Assembly: GCA_910575475.1 (NCBI GenBank) | Contig: CAJTGD010000015.1 | Coordinates: 1-64,000, forward strand | From: Lachnospiraceae bacterium | Lineage (GTDB): Bacteria > Bacillota > Clostridia > Lachnospirales > Lachnospiraceae | DNA: 64,000 nucleotides | Reading direction: 5' to 3' | Shown here: positions 28,733-38,063 of the stretch, in pieces | Numbering within the stretch: position 1 is the first letter of the stretch | How the letters are laid out: every line of letters starts with the position of its first letter | The notes under the pieces: model-generated | Seen by the model: the letters and a program-made list of their open reading frames with translations, nothing else | The model's database searches: none | What the model was told of the DNA's origin: nothing | Program-made: the position numbers and the translations under genes

Positions 28733-29608
28733 CTATTCTTTTACTGCCCCGGATGTCAGCCCGGAAACAATATATTTCTGGAAAAACAATACCAGCAGCA
28801 TGGGGATGACCGTTGCCATCACTCCCGCTGTCATCGTCATTCCATAATCAATCCCATACTTTGTCCCGAATTCCGAAACGGCAACCGTGATCATCTTTGC
28901 TTTATCCGACTGCGCAAAGACCAAAGCAAACATAAATTCATCCCAGCACATCAAAAATGCCAGCGCGCCTACCGCCACAAAGCCGGGCAGCGTATTCGGC
29001 AGCGCCACCCTGATATACGCCTGCATCCAAGTACACCCGTCGATCCTGGCCGCATTTTCCAGATCCTTGGGAATGGCTTTGAAAAAATTCGACATCACCC
29101 AGATCACATAGGCCAGTACAAAATTGACGTTCACTAAGATCAGTGTAGACAATTTATCCAGCATCCCCGACTTACTGACCACAATATAGTATGGTATCAG
29201 CAGTGAGATCGGCGGCAGAAGCTGGAAAAACAGTGCTGAAAACCGCAGGGTGCCGTTCCCTTTGAACCGCAGTCTCGCAAACGCATATGACGAAGACGCG
29301 CCGATCAGGATACTGACGCCTGTCGTTACAACCGCTACGATCGTACTGTTTACCATTGCCTGACGGAATACGGCCGACTGCGCCGCCGCGTTCCGGTTCA
29401 CTCCTTCGATCTGTTCTCCCCACAGGATCATTTTATATCGGTCCAATGTAACATGTTTCGGAAGTAAGATGGATGCGTCTATGATCTCGTTGCTCGGGGT
29501 AATGCTGGACAGGAACATCCACAAAACAGGCAGCACGCTCCATACCACGAGTATAACGGCTCCAATATAAATACCTGCTCTCTTTAGTTTCTTTTTTTTC
29601 TTATACAT
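28733..29608 (-). CDS. ABC sugar transporter permease (MalG-type)
   Basis: A 291-residue inner-membrane permease with six predicted helices. The EAA loop that docks the ATPase reads LENAARIDGCTWMQAYIRVALP, typical of the CUT1 carbohydrate importers. It follows the other permease by eight bases and precedes the putative glycosidase. No ATPase gene is in the operon; a shared MsmX-like ATPase elsewhere is likely. Confidence 0.92.
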   Translation of the reverse strand: MYKKKKKLKRAGIYIGAVILVVWSVLPVLWMFLSSITPSNEIIDASILLPKHVTLDRYKMILWGEQIEGVNRNAAAQSAVFRQAMVNSTIVAVVTTGVSILIGASSSYAFARLRFKGNGTLRFSALFFQLLPPISLLIPYYIVVSKSGMLDKLSTLILVNVNFVLAYVIWVMSNFFKAIPKDLENAARIDGCTWMQAYIRVALPNTLPGFVAVGALAFLMCWDEFMFALVFAQSDKAKMITVAVSEFGTKYGIDYGMTMTAGVMATVIPMLLVLFFQKYIVSGLTSGAVKE

Positions 29609-29616
29609 CCGCCACC

Positions 29617-30507
29617 CTAATCCTTTTCTTTCAACAGCTGCATATAGATCAATGAAAGAATCAGCATCGCAGCCAGAATGAGCAATGCGATCGCCGCGCC
29701 TTTCCCATAGTTCAGATAATTATAAATTTCATAATAGGTGTAAAAACTGATTACCATAGTTCCGTTGTCCGGTCCGCCTTTCGTCATGGTAAAAATAATA
29801 TCGAAGACGCGGAATGCCTGGATCGTCCTTAATACCAGCACCACGAGAAGCATCGGTTTGATGCTGGGCAAATATACACTTAACACCCTTCTGACCGCGC
29901 CTGCCCCGTCCATGGTCGCCGCTTCCAGGGTAGACTTTGATACGGTCTGCAACGCGGCAAGCAGCATCAAAGTCACCATGGGAAGCATCCGCCACGTATC
30001 CACCAGAATCACACAGTTCAGCGTAAGCTTCGGATCTCCGAGCCAGAATATCCCCTCGTCTACAATATGAAGGGCGATCAGCAGCTTATTGATGATCCCA
30101 TATGAGGTATTCAGCATCCATTTCCACAGATTCGCGTTTACCAGGGTCGGGACTGCCCAGGGCAGTATACACAATGTCCTGACCAGCCACCTCCCCCTGA
30201 AATCCTGATTCAGCAGAAGCGCCACGCACACTCCCAGAAAAAGCTGCAGCGCAATGGATACGATCGTAAAATAGAATGTGATCCCCATGGACTGCCAAAA
30301 CCCTGGATTACTCAATGTTTCCGTGTAATTTTGCAGCCCCGCAAATTCGGTCTCCATTGTCACCGGATTGACTTTGCACAAACTGAGCCAGACTACATAT
30401 AAAATCGGAACGATTCCTAACAAGGTAATGATAACTGCCGTGGGAAATACCATAAGATAAGCCGTACTCTTCTCATTTCCCATTGATTGATTCCATTTTT
30501 TCAGCAT
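29617..30507 (-). CDS. ABC sugar transporter permease (MalF/UgpA-type)
   Basis: A 296-residue permease with six helices; ATG 30507 is chosen over an upstream GTG because AGGAG lies at proper distance. The EAA-like loop reads LEAATMDGAGAVRRVLSVYLPSI. It pairs with the MalG-type permease downstream and the lipoprotein upstream to form a CUT1-type oligosaccharide importer. Confidence 0.92.
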   Translation of the reverse strand: MLKKWNQSMGNEKSTAYLMVFPTAVIITLLGIVPILYVVWLSLCKVNPVTMETEFAGLQNYTETLSNPGFWQSMGITFYFTIVSIALQLFLGVCVALLLNQDFRGRWLVRTLCILPWAVPTLVNANLWKWMLNTSYGIINKLLIALHIVDEGIFWLGDPKLTLNCVILVDTWRMLPMVTLMLLAALQTVSKSTLEAATMDGAGAVRRVLSVYLPSIKPMLLVVLVLRTIQAFRVFDIIFTMTKGGPDNGTMVISFYTYYEIYNYLNYGKGAAIALLILAAMLILSLIYMQLLKEKD

Positions 30508-30538
30508 AGTCACTCCTGTTCATTTGCTCACATCTCAG

Positions 30539-31858
30539 TTATTTCAAAAAATCCTTTACCTGGTCATAAGCCTGATCAAGCCCTGTTTTCGCATCCTCAT
30601 TTCCAATCATGATAGAACTCAGCTCTACCTGAAGGATATTGGACCATTCACTGTAATTCGGAACAGCCGGTCTGTTTGCCGGATATTCGAACTGAGGATA
30701 CATTTTCTCTAGGGAGGGATCTAACGCCTGAACCTCCGGGTCTTCAAATACTGCTTTTAATGTCGGCATCATCGTAAAGTTTTCGAATCCATATTTCTGG
30801 ATCTCCGCATCCGCCAGCTTTTCGATAAATTTCCATGCGTACTCCGGGGATTTGGATGTGGACAGGATTCCCAGTCCGCCCCCGCCCGTCGCAAACGCGC
30901 TTGTTGTTCCATTTGCTCCCGGAACAAGACATACATCCACGTCTCCTGCCACCTGGGACTGCGCCGGATCATTTGCCACATTGTACGCATAAGACCAATT
31001 GGTCACAAAAGCCGTATCTCCTGCGAGAAATGCATCCAGGATATCCCGGTCTGAGTAGGACACAGACGAAGGATCCGCCCATCCGTCCTGAATCGAACCG
31101 GTCATAAATTCAATGGCCTGCACGCCCTCATCGCTGTGAAATGCAAAATCCCCCTGATCGTCTACCCATTCTCCTCCAAAGGAGCACAACAGGGTAGACA
31201 TGTTGCAGATGGAGCCTTCCGCCTGCAGTCCCGGCCAGGCGATCCCGTATTTGCAGATTCCCTCGGACTGCATCTTCACGCTCATTTCCTTTAACTCATC
31301 CCACGTTTCCGGCGGCGCGTCGTAGCCTGCCTGTCCCAGCATTGCCTTGTTGTAATACATAAAGGTTCCGTTGTTGCAGAAAGGCACACCGTATACCTTG
31401 CCGCCTGCCGACATCTGGTCGATGTTTCCCTGCAGGAGATTCTCCCGCATCTCATCCGTATAATATTCATCCAGAGGAAGGATCAGCCCTTTATCTGCAA
31501 ATTCTGCCGGCCATACCACATCCAGATATGCGATATCTGCATTCCCGCTGGTAACGCTTGTCGTGATCTTTGTCTTCGTGTCATCATATGCCTGGCTGAT
31601 GATCTCTACTTCTACACCGTATTCTTCCGTATACTGCTCCCCGATGTATTCGAAATATCCCACATCGTCCGTGGTGCTGATGATCGTGATTTTTTCCGGT
31701 TTTCCGCTCTCTTCAGGGACTTCCTCGCTTTCGTCTCCTGATGCCTCTGACGTCTCTGATGTTTCTGTTTGTTCTGTTTGATCTGAACCACAGCCGGACA
31801 ACCCGGTTCCGATCATTGCTGTACACAGTAAAAACGCCGCTATTTTTCTCTTTTTCAT
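30539..31858 (-). CDS. ABC sugar-binding lipoprotein
   Basis: A 439-residue extracytoplasmic solute-binding protein of the MalE/UgpB class. It has a lysine-rich start, a hydrophobic segment and lipobox LSGC at about residues 20-23, followed by a Glu/Thr/Ser-rich linker. This indicates a lipoprotein anchored outside the membrane. The mature part shows the extended sugar-binder pattern (AYLDVVWPAEFADKGLILPL, then GKVYGVPFCNNGTFMYYNK). There is a strong AGGAGG site. It is the first gene of the importer unit and has its own upstream region with a probable promoter. Confidence 0.95.
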   Translation of the reverse strand: MKKRKIAAFLLCTAMIGTGLSGCGSDQTEQTETSETSEASGDESEEVPEESGKPEKITIISTTDDVGYFEYIGEQYTEEYGVEVEIISQAYDDTKTKITTSVTSGNADIAYLDVVWPAEFADKGLILPLDEYYTDEMRENLLQGNIDQMSAGGKVYGVPFCNNGTFMYYNKAMLGQAGYDAPPETWDELKEMSVKMQSEGICKYGIAWPGLQAEGSICNMSTLLCSFGGEWVDDQGDFAFHSDEGVQAIEFMTGSIQDGWADPSSVSYSDRDILDAFLAGDTAFVTNWSYAYNVANDPAQSQVAGDVDVCLVPGANGTTSAFATGGGGLGILSTSKSPEYAWKFIEKLADAEIQKYGFENFTMMPTLKAVFEDPEVQALDPSLEKMYPQFEYPANRPAVPNYSEWSNILQVELSSIMIGNEDAKTGLDQAYDQVKDFLK

Positions 31859-31946
31859 AATGCTTCCTCCTTTTGTTTTGAGAATCTTTCGGGATTTTTC
31901 GCCTGTACGATTTGCCTGCCATCCCTTTTTGAATGATGTTGTTGTC

Positions 31947-31975
31947 AGTATACAAAAAACCCGTTCTGTAATCTA
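31947..31975 (-). promoter_or_regulatory. Probable promoter of the ABC importer
   Basis: On the minus strand TATACT (31947-31952) lies 17 bases from TAGATT (31970-31975), a poor -35. A good -10 with a weak -35 upstream of the binding-protein gene suggests activator-dependent transcription, plausibly by the AraC protein at 36808-37689. Confidence 0.4.
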
Positions 31976-32077
31976 CCTGCATTATTGCTTGATTATTGTA
32001 CGATTTTGCTTTTGCAGGATCAGGGCACAGGCTCCATTCCATTCATTTTCAGGCAGTCCATGCCCCAAGCCTCGTGT

Positions 32078-33824
32078 CTATTCTTGCGCGATGACCCTCC
32101 GGCATATCTCCTCAAAGTTCAGTGTTCCAAACAGCTCTCTCAAAGTCTCCAGAGTATATAACGCCTGTGCTGCTACCAGGCCGTTGCACGTATCGTTGTC
32201 ATCCCCCTTATTCTTTGCCACAGCTCCGGCAAATTCTTTTGCCTCCGTATCCGAAAGCCACAGCGAAGTCAGATATCCCTCGCACTGGATTCCGGGCATA
32301 GAATATCCGTACATATTCTGCGGCATGGACAGCCCGTGATGCATTCCCAATGTAACGATTTTTCCCAGCTCGGCCAGCTTTTCATCACGGCAGTATTTGG
32401 CAATCCGCATCAGATCCGGAACAAACTCCACAAATTCATCGTCTACGTAGCTGCATCCGGGGATTGCATCGCACCCTGCCCAGCCGATGGTTTAAAAGCC
32501 ATGTTTGCCCAGCAGGTTTTGTTCATATCATAGGCACGGTTCCATGAACCATTTTCATTCTGAATCTCCACCATTGTATCGCAGAATCTGATCACCGCAT
32601 CCAGCCAATCCTTATGATATTGTCCCCACTTTGCCTCCATTTGATAACAGAGCATCAAATAATGCATCGCCTCTACCATGGTACGCACATAATTTCCGAT
32701 CTTGCCTTTCAGTTGCTCTGCTGTTTCCATCAATGCGTCAACTGCCTGATCCCCCAAGTAGTTTTCCAGTTCCTCCCTGCTGTCAGAATATTGGAATGGG
32801 AGAAGCACCCCTGTCCACCAATAGACAAACTCCTGTTTTTCTATATTATAGATACCATTTGGCAGTCCGTTCTCTTCGATACATTTTTCCACAAAGAACC
32901 GTATTACATTGTGAGCTCTCCTCCTGTATTCTTCATCCTTTGATTCCTCATACGCCTTAAGCATCACATAGCAGTTCATGATCTGGTTTCCGGTAAACCC
33001 ATATTCCAGCAGGTTCTGATTTCCATATTTTTTTCTCGGTGAGAAATGAATAAAGAAGCCTGCCGGATTACCGTCCTTTTCCGGATATTCTTTATAGCTG
33101 TGAAATATCAGCTCTCTCCGGTATTTCATCGCCTCTTCCAGTGTAAATGGAAATCGGATATCTGAATTCAGTATTTGCTCCATCTGAAATGCTGTCGTAT
33201 TCCATGATGCTGCCGTCAGGTCCTGTGCTTTTCCCATCAGGATCATGTAGGACATGCTCCGTTGTTCTCCCGGCTGAAGTTCCACTTTCTTCGGCTGGTC
33301 CGCACGGATTAATGAAATAAATGTATTTGTATTGACGCAGTAACAGGTCTCAGCCAGCAGCGGATTCCGATCATCTTTATAATCCTGGCTGAATGTCCCC
33401 AGGTAATCATCCATTCCGTCGCCGTCCGTATCATTTTTGTTGTAAAATGCGCCCGGAAAGATAAACTGATAGTCATCGAATGACCTTGCCCTGTTGTCTC
33501 TGCACTCGAATTCCGTATGCAGACGAAGCGCACTGCTCCCTCTTATATAGCACAGAGACCGGTCGAGTCTGACTCCCTCTTTTTCCGGTGTCCATAGATC
33601 GACTACTCTTGCCTCCAATAGAGATGCGCATTTTATGTATGCTTCGCACCGGAAGGAATCCCCTTCCTTCTCTATGCTGTCATAACGTGCTTTCAGCATT
33701 CTGCCTCCCAGAATCTGAATCTTCACAGGGAACGCATCTCTAATTCTGTATTTCCAATCCGATTTACAAGCCGGAACTTCCTTTTCTCGTGCTCTTTTGG
33801 AAACTCTATTTGCACCATTGTCAT
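32078..33824 (-). pseudogene. Ruined paralogue of the putative six-hairpin glycosidase
   Basis: This is a second copy of the gene at 26406-28709 with three lesions. (1) The start at ATG 33824, with a good ribosome site, reads about 33 codons, and a one-base shift near 33735 is needed to continue into PVKIQILGGRM. (2) After NGSWNRAYDMN the sequence jumps to the equivalent of GTVLGDHGF, losing about 125 codons compared with the intact copy. (3) Just past that junction, in the resumed frame, a lysine codon is replaced by TAA (HGF-stop-TIGWAGCD). The remainder runs on to the normal C-terminus (GDDNDTCNGL). The calcium-loop motif NDTDGDGMDDYLG is kept. Confidence 0.85.
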
Positions 33825-33884
33825 CACCACTCCCTTTCTACTGATTTTTCGTTTTACAGGTCTTGAAATAATCACTGCGCACTT

Positions 33885-34949
33885 CTACAGCATCTGCCGA
33901 ACCCCGGTCCTGGAAGCTTCATAGAGCTTGTCGATCGTTTCGATCACATGGATCTGCCTGTCCAGATTACAGCCGTCATTCTCAATCACTCCCGTTTCGA
34001 TCGCCCGGTGAAATGCGCTTAAAATATTGCAGTGATCATCGTATGCTTCCACATTGACCAGATAGCTTTCCCCAAATCCCAGATAATTGATTTTTTTTGC
34101 ATTCTCAATCTCCTTATATGGAGAATATACGATCAGTTCCTGTGTCAGCATATTGATATAAATAATCCCTTTGTTTCCATATATCGTAATATAGTATAAG
34201 CATCCGCTTTTATCCGTTGCCGTACACCAGTTGGTACGTACCGTTCCGACCGCGCCGTTCTCCCATTCCAGGATTGCCGCCGCATTATCTTCTACGGTTA
34301 CATGGATCGGATCACCTGACAATGAAATCCTGTTTTCTTCGGAAATTCCCACTTTACCTGTTACATATTTGGCCGGCCCCAGCAAATACATCAAAACAGA
34401 GATCGGATAAATGCCAAGATCCGCCAGTACGCCCCACTGCGCACGCTCCCGGTCAAAAAACCATGGGGCATGGAGCGGTCCATGATGTGCGAAAACACCG
34501 TCTGCTGAGGCAACTTCGCCAATGGTTCCGTCTTCGATCATTTTCTTTGCCATCACAAAATTGGGATAAATCTCAAATGGCAGCGCCATACACATCTTCT
34601 TTGTTTCTTTTGCTGCTTTTCCCACTGCAAACGCGTCTGCCGAACTGGTGGCAAACGGCTTCTCTATCAAAACATGCTTTCCTGCTCTCATCGCCCTGAT
34701 TGCAATCTCTGCATGGCTTGGATGGAAAGTGGCGATGATGACCGCATCCATGTCCTCCACCGCAAGCATATCTTCTAATCTCTCATATCCTGTTACTCCA
34801 AATTCTTCCGCTGTTTTTTTACACACTTCCGGGTTATAATCATGTACCCCGATCAGTTCAAATAATTCTTTCTGACGATCAAGTGCATAAAAATACCGAA
34901 TATGGGCCAGATCTCCGCATCCGGCTACTCCGATTTTAATCTTATCCAT
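33885..34949 (-). CDS. Gfo/Idh/MocA-family sugar dehydrogenase
   Basis: A 354-residue NAD(P)-dependent oxidoreductase; ATG 34949 follows AGGAGG. The N-terminal Rossmann fold shows GVAGCGDLAHIRYF at residues 7-20 and the catalytic-lysine motif EKPF near residue 99. The C-terminal alpha/beta domain carries the substrate site. These enzymes oxidise or epimerise sugars and inositols. It is next to two xylose-isomerase-like epimerases, a set typical for conversion of inositols, ketosugars or uronates after import. Confidence 0.9.
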   Translation of the reverse strand: MDKIKIGVAGCGDLAHIRYFYALDRQKELFELIGVHDYNPEVCKKTAEEFGVTGYERLEDMLAVEDMDAVIIATFHPSHAEIAIRAMRAGKHVLIEKPFATSSADAFAVGKAAKETKKMCMALPFEIYPNFVMAKKMIEDGTIGEVASADGVFAHHGPLHAPWFFDRERAQWGVLADLGIYPISVLMYLLGPAKYVTGKVGISEENRISLSGDPIHVTVEDNAAAILEWENGAVGTVRTNWCTATDKSGCLYYITIYGNKGIIYINMLTQELIVYSPYKEIENAKKINYLGFGESYLVNVEAYDDHCNILSAFHRAIETGVIENDGCNLDRQIHVIETIDKLYEASRTGVRQML

Positions 34950-35031
34950 CCCATTACCTCCTGATTTTCTATGTGTGGAAATTCCTGTATTTTTTAATCT
35001 ATATCCAACACGATTTTCTCCCACATATACC

Positions 35032-35862
35032 TCATATACATCCCTGCATCTGGTATTTCAGTACTTCAATCGCGTTTTCCAGCGCTTCTGTAGAATCCGC
35101 CCCTTCTTTTAACAGGGGCCACATAAATTCAAGAACAACCGGTCCGCCATATTCATACTTTTTTAAAAGCTTCCGCATACGGCCGATATCCAGATATTCA
35201 TCTCTGGTGTTATTTTCTATCGCCTTGCATATCTTGATATGTGCATTTTTTGCATATGGAAGCAATTTTTCAATTTCCTCATAACTCCAATCACCAATCG
35301 CCGGTTTTCCATCTTTTGTAAATGTTTTGTAATTAAATACATCGGGACAGGTAAACAGGCGATCGGAACGCATATCTCCGATCAGCTCCACGATCTCATC
35401 CGCCCCAAAGCACACATTGTCATGATTCTCCAATACAAGATTCAGATCCCACTCTTCCGCTTTTTTTATGATCCTCTCGATCCCTTCATAGATCCACTTC
35501 ATCTGCATGTGATAGGGAACCCCTTCTTTCAGCCATCCGGTAAACACACGCACGTTCCGGACATTCAGCTTTTTCGCGGTCTCCAGCCAATGAATCACCC
35601 TGTCCGCATCCATCCGGCGTTCTTCCTCCGTATATCTGCACAGATCATGCTCCAGCGACATGCATGTGATCTCAACCCCATACGCCCGGCCAATATCCTG
35701 CAATTCTTTCATACTTTCAAAAGAAGTATCCTGGAAATCAATGTCCACTGCTTCCATACCAGACACCCCATGCTTATGCAGCAATTTCACAAAGTCTTCC
35801 TTTGACATCTTTCCATAATACAGTTGTTCATGAGCGCTCCATGTACTTACACTCAGCACCAT
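35032..35862 (-). CDS. Sugar phosphate isomerase/epimerase (TIM barrel)
   Basis: A 276-residue AP-endonuclease-2-like TIM barrel protein with AAGGAGG upstream of its ATG. It shows the metal-site pattern of the xylose-isomerase-like family: a glutamate in LVLENHD, an aspartate in FTCPDVFNY, a histidine in AHIKICK and a glutamate near VVLEFMWP. These enzymes isomerise or epimerise sugars, inosose or 3-keto sugars with a divalent metal. It is 14 bases from the next epimerase gene upstream and probably works on the product of the Gfo/Idh/MocA dehydrogenase. Confidence 0.88.
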   Translation of the reverse strand: MVLSVSTWSAHEQLYYGKMSKEDFVKLLHKHGVSGMEAVDIDFQDTSFESMKELQDIGRAYGVEITCMSLEHDLCRYTEEERRMDADRVIHWLETAKKLNVRNVRVFTGWLKEGVPYHMQMKWIYEGIERIIKKAEEWDLNLVLENHDNVCFGADEIVELIGDMRSDRLFTCPDVFNYKTFTKDGKPAIGDWSYEEIEKLLPYAKNAHIKICKAIENNTRDEYLDIGRMRKLLKKYEYGGPVVLEFMWPLLKEGADSTEALENAIEVLKYQMQGCI

Positions 35863-35876
35863 ACCCCACTGCCTCC

Positions 35877-36797
35877 TTATTTTTTTGTCCCTTCTTCGAT
35901 CAGGATCCGTTCCATATACTCTTTTGCTTCTTTGATGTATTTATCCGGATCGTCAAAGCCTGCCAGTTCCAGCGACAAAAATCCGTCATAGCCGATATCC
36001 AGCAATGCCTTCACAAATCCATTCCAGTCAATGATCCCCATTCCCGGCGGATAAGAATAGCACAGCATCCCGTCTCCGTCCCGGACATGGATATGTTTGA
36101 TCTTCTCCCCCAGCTTATATACAGACCAGGGAAGATATTCTCTCTGAACCAGCTGCCATGCCGTATCAAAATTTGTACAGAACCGCTCGCTTGCAATCTG
36201 GTCTGACGCGCGCAAAAATGCGTCTGTCGTTCCCACTACTACATTCGCATGACCTTCTACCAGAAAATCCATCTGATTTTTCTCACAGATCTCTGTAAGG
36301 ACTTGTAACGATTCTATATAGTTGTCCCATGCCCCTTTCGCATCATAATTCCGCGGGATATCCATCTTTAATTTCGGCGAAAACGGACTCACCCCGTTTG
36401 GATGGAAATGACAGGGAATATACGGAATCGGCGCTGTAAACTCATTGGGCCAGTTAGACACAATATTGATCTTATCCGTTCCCAGCTTCTTCGCAGTCTC
36501 AACTCCTCTTTCAAACAGGTCATATGCTGCCTGTTTTTCCGCCTTTCCCGTTTCCATCAATCCTGTCACGACCGTTGCATATAGCGCCAGCTCTGAAAGC
36601 TCCATGCCATAGCTTTCATACATGGATCGCAATTCTTTGATTCTGGATGGGGTATAATACTGACGCAGATCTTCTTTTTCGGCTACGATCAGCTCGAGCC
36701 CGTCAAATCCCAATTCTCCGATCTTCCGGATTGCATTCTCATACGGCGGATCATAGTGAGGGTATGTAAAACACCCTACTGCACAACCTATTTTCAT
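35877..36797 (-). CDS. Sugar phosphate isomerase/epimerase (TIM barrel)
   Basis: A 306-residue TIM-barrel epimerase; ATG 36797 follows GAGGTAGAGAG. Metal-ligand candidates are the glutamates in GLELIV and FLVEGHAN, the aspartate in TNFDTAWQL, the histidine in KHIHVRDGDG and the glutamate in LSLELAG. Its fold is the same as the adjacent 35032-35862 protein but it is clearly a different subfamily. It is the first structural gene after the AraC regulator, in one direction with the dehydrogenase and ABC genes. Confidence 0.88.
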   Translation of the reverse strand: MKIGCAVGCFTYPHYDPPYENAIRKIGELGFDGLELIVAEKEDLRQYYTPSRIKELRSMYESYGMELSELALYATVVTGLMETGKAEKQAAYDLFERGVETAKKLGTDKINIVSNWPNEFTAPIPYIPCHFHPNGVSPFSPKLKMDIPRNYDAKGAWDNYIESLQVLTEICEKNQMDFLVEGHANVVVGTTDAFLRASDQIASERFCTNFDTAWQLVQREYLPWSVYKLGEKIKHIHVRDGDGMLCYSYPPGMGIIDWNGFVKALLDIGYDGFLSLELAGFDDPDKYIKEAKEYMERILIEEGTKK

Positions 36798-36807
36798 CTC
36801 TCTACCT

Positions 36808-37689
36808 CTACTTTCTTTTTTGTCCATTTAATCCTGCATTCTGTTTCTTGTATAAAAACGGAGGGTACCCATACTTCTTTTTGAACATTTTATTGAAATA
36901 GCTTACACTTGAAAAACCGATATCATAAGCAATATCGCTGATCGATCTGTTTGTCGTTAACAGCATTTTCTCTGCTTCGCGCAAACGGATATAATTCAAA
37001 TATTCTACAAATGTCCGATCCGTCGCCTTCTTAAAGGTCCTGCAGAAATTATAAATGCTGATGGAAGAAACCTCTGCGACCTCTTCCAATGTTATACTTT
37101 TACTGAAATTTTTCTCCACATAAAGTATGGATTCCTTTACCTTTTCCAATGCCTGCCTTCTCTCTTCCGGAATCTGCGGAAATTTGAGATACTCATTTCG
37201 TATAAAAAAAGCAAACATCTGCATCAGATACGCCTGTATCTGTATCTCATAACCAATCTGTTTTTTCTCATACTCCTCAAAGGTTTTCGTGAGCAGCTCC
37301 TGCATCTGATTATTTTCTTCTGTCACCCGGAAATGGGCTTTTTCTTCCAAACTGTTGAACAATATATGGGTAAGATACTGGTATTCCGATATTGTCCCGA
37401 TATATGGCAGAACCGCTGACAGTTCAAACTGCATCACAAGGATCGTATGCCGCCTGGACAATTTGGCCGTCGCATGGATCTCTTCGGCTCCGATGATCGT
37501 CACCTCTCCTTCTCTCGAATGAAATTCTTCGCTGCCTACCTTAATCATGGTCTCTCCCTCAACCTGATACAGAATTTCCCAATAATGATGCCAATGCGAC
37601 TCACACCTTCTTTCAGTAAACAAACCAATCGTGAACGGCAGTGTCGTTTCCGGAATGTAAAATCCCTCCAATAACATTTCTTTTTTCAA
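36808..37689 (-). CDS. AraC-family regulator with cupin sensor
   Basis: About 293 residues. The N-terminal part (to about residue 95) is a cupin-like AraC ligand-binding domain with HWHHYWEILYQVEG and REGEVTIIGAEEIH. The C-terminal 100 residues hold the two HTH motifs (ITLEEVAEVSSISIYNFCRTF and ISDIAYDIGFSSVSYFNKMF). A TTG at 37689 is chosen because the GAGG site overlaps an upstream GTG (37698) too closely; a start at GTG is possible. It heads the importer/epimerase operon on the same strand and probably activates it in response to the sugar. Confidence 0.88.
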   Translation of the reverse strand: MKKEMLLEGFYIPETTLPFTIGLFTERRCESHWHHYWEILYQVEGETMIKVGSEEFHSREGEVTIIGAEEIHATAKLSRRHTILVMQFELSAVLPYIGTISEYQYLTHILFNSLEEKAHFRVTEENNQMQELLTKTFEEYEKKQIGYEIQIQAYLMQMFAFFIRNEYLKFPQIPEERRQALEKVKESILYVEKNFSKSITLEEVAEVSSISIYNFCRTFKKATDRTFVEYLNYIRLREAEKMLLTTNRSISDIAYDIGFSSVSYFNKMFKKKYGYPPFLYKKQNAGLNGQKRK

Positions 37690-37815
37690 ATCAGTCACCT
37701 CTTCTACTGCTTTTATTTATCCGAATAGTTTACCACAGTCCTATTCTGAACCATTTCAAAGCAGCTTTATCCAAAAACAGCTTGTGAAATATTTCCATTC
37801 CGTTTTTTGCCTGAT

Positions 37816-38044
37816 TTAAATTGCTTTACCCAGCCGCATGCATTCCTCTAAAACCGGATGTCCATCGATTTCCCCCTTTCCTGAAAATCCTTTTGCCAGT
37901 ATGATCCCCCGGTCTTTCCAGCCCTGATAGCTGCTATACTGACGGTAAGAACCTACCGCTCCCTGATAATGCGCTTCCTCCCTGGTCGCTGTTTCCATGT
38001 AGTCTCGGACTTCCGGTCAAAACCAGAATCTTTTTCTCTGACAT
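37816..38044 (-). pseudogene. NAD(P)H-dependent oxidoreductase gene with internal deletion
   Basis: From ATG 38044 (AGGAGATG upstream) the frame reads SEKKILVLTGSPRLHGNSD, the flavodoxin-like FMN-binding start. Within 20 codons another frame must be taken to read YRQYSSYQGWKDRGIILAKG and GEIDGHPVLEECMRLGKAI, the normal C-terminus of the same family. The middle (about 120 residues) is missing. It is a clear case of a gene collapsed to its two ends. It lies between the GH4 operon and the AraC gene. Confidence 0.75.
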
Positions 38045-38063
38045 AGCATCTCCTCTCCGTCGA

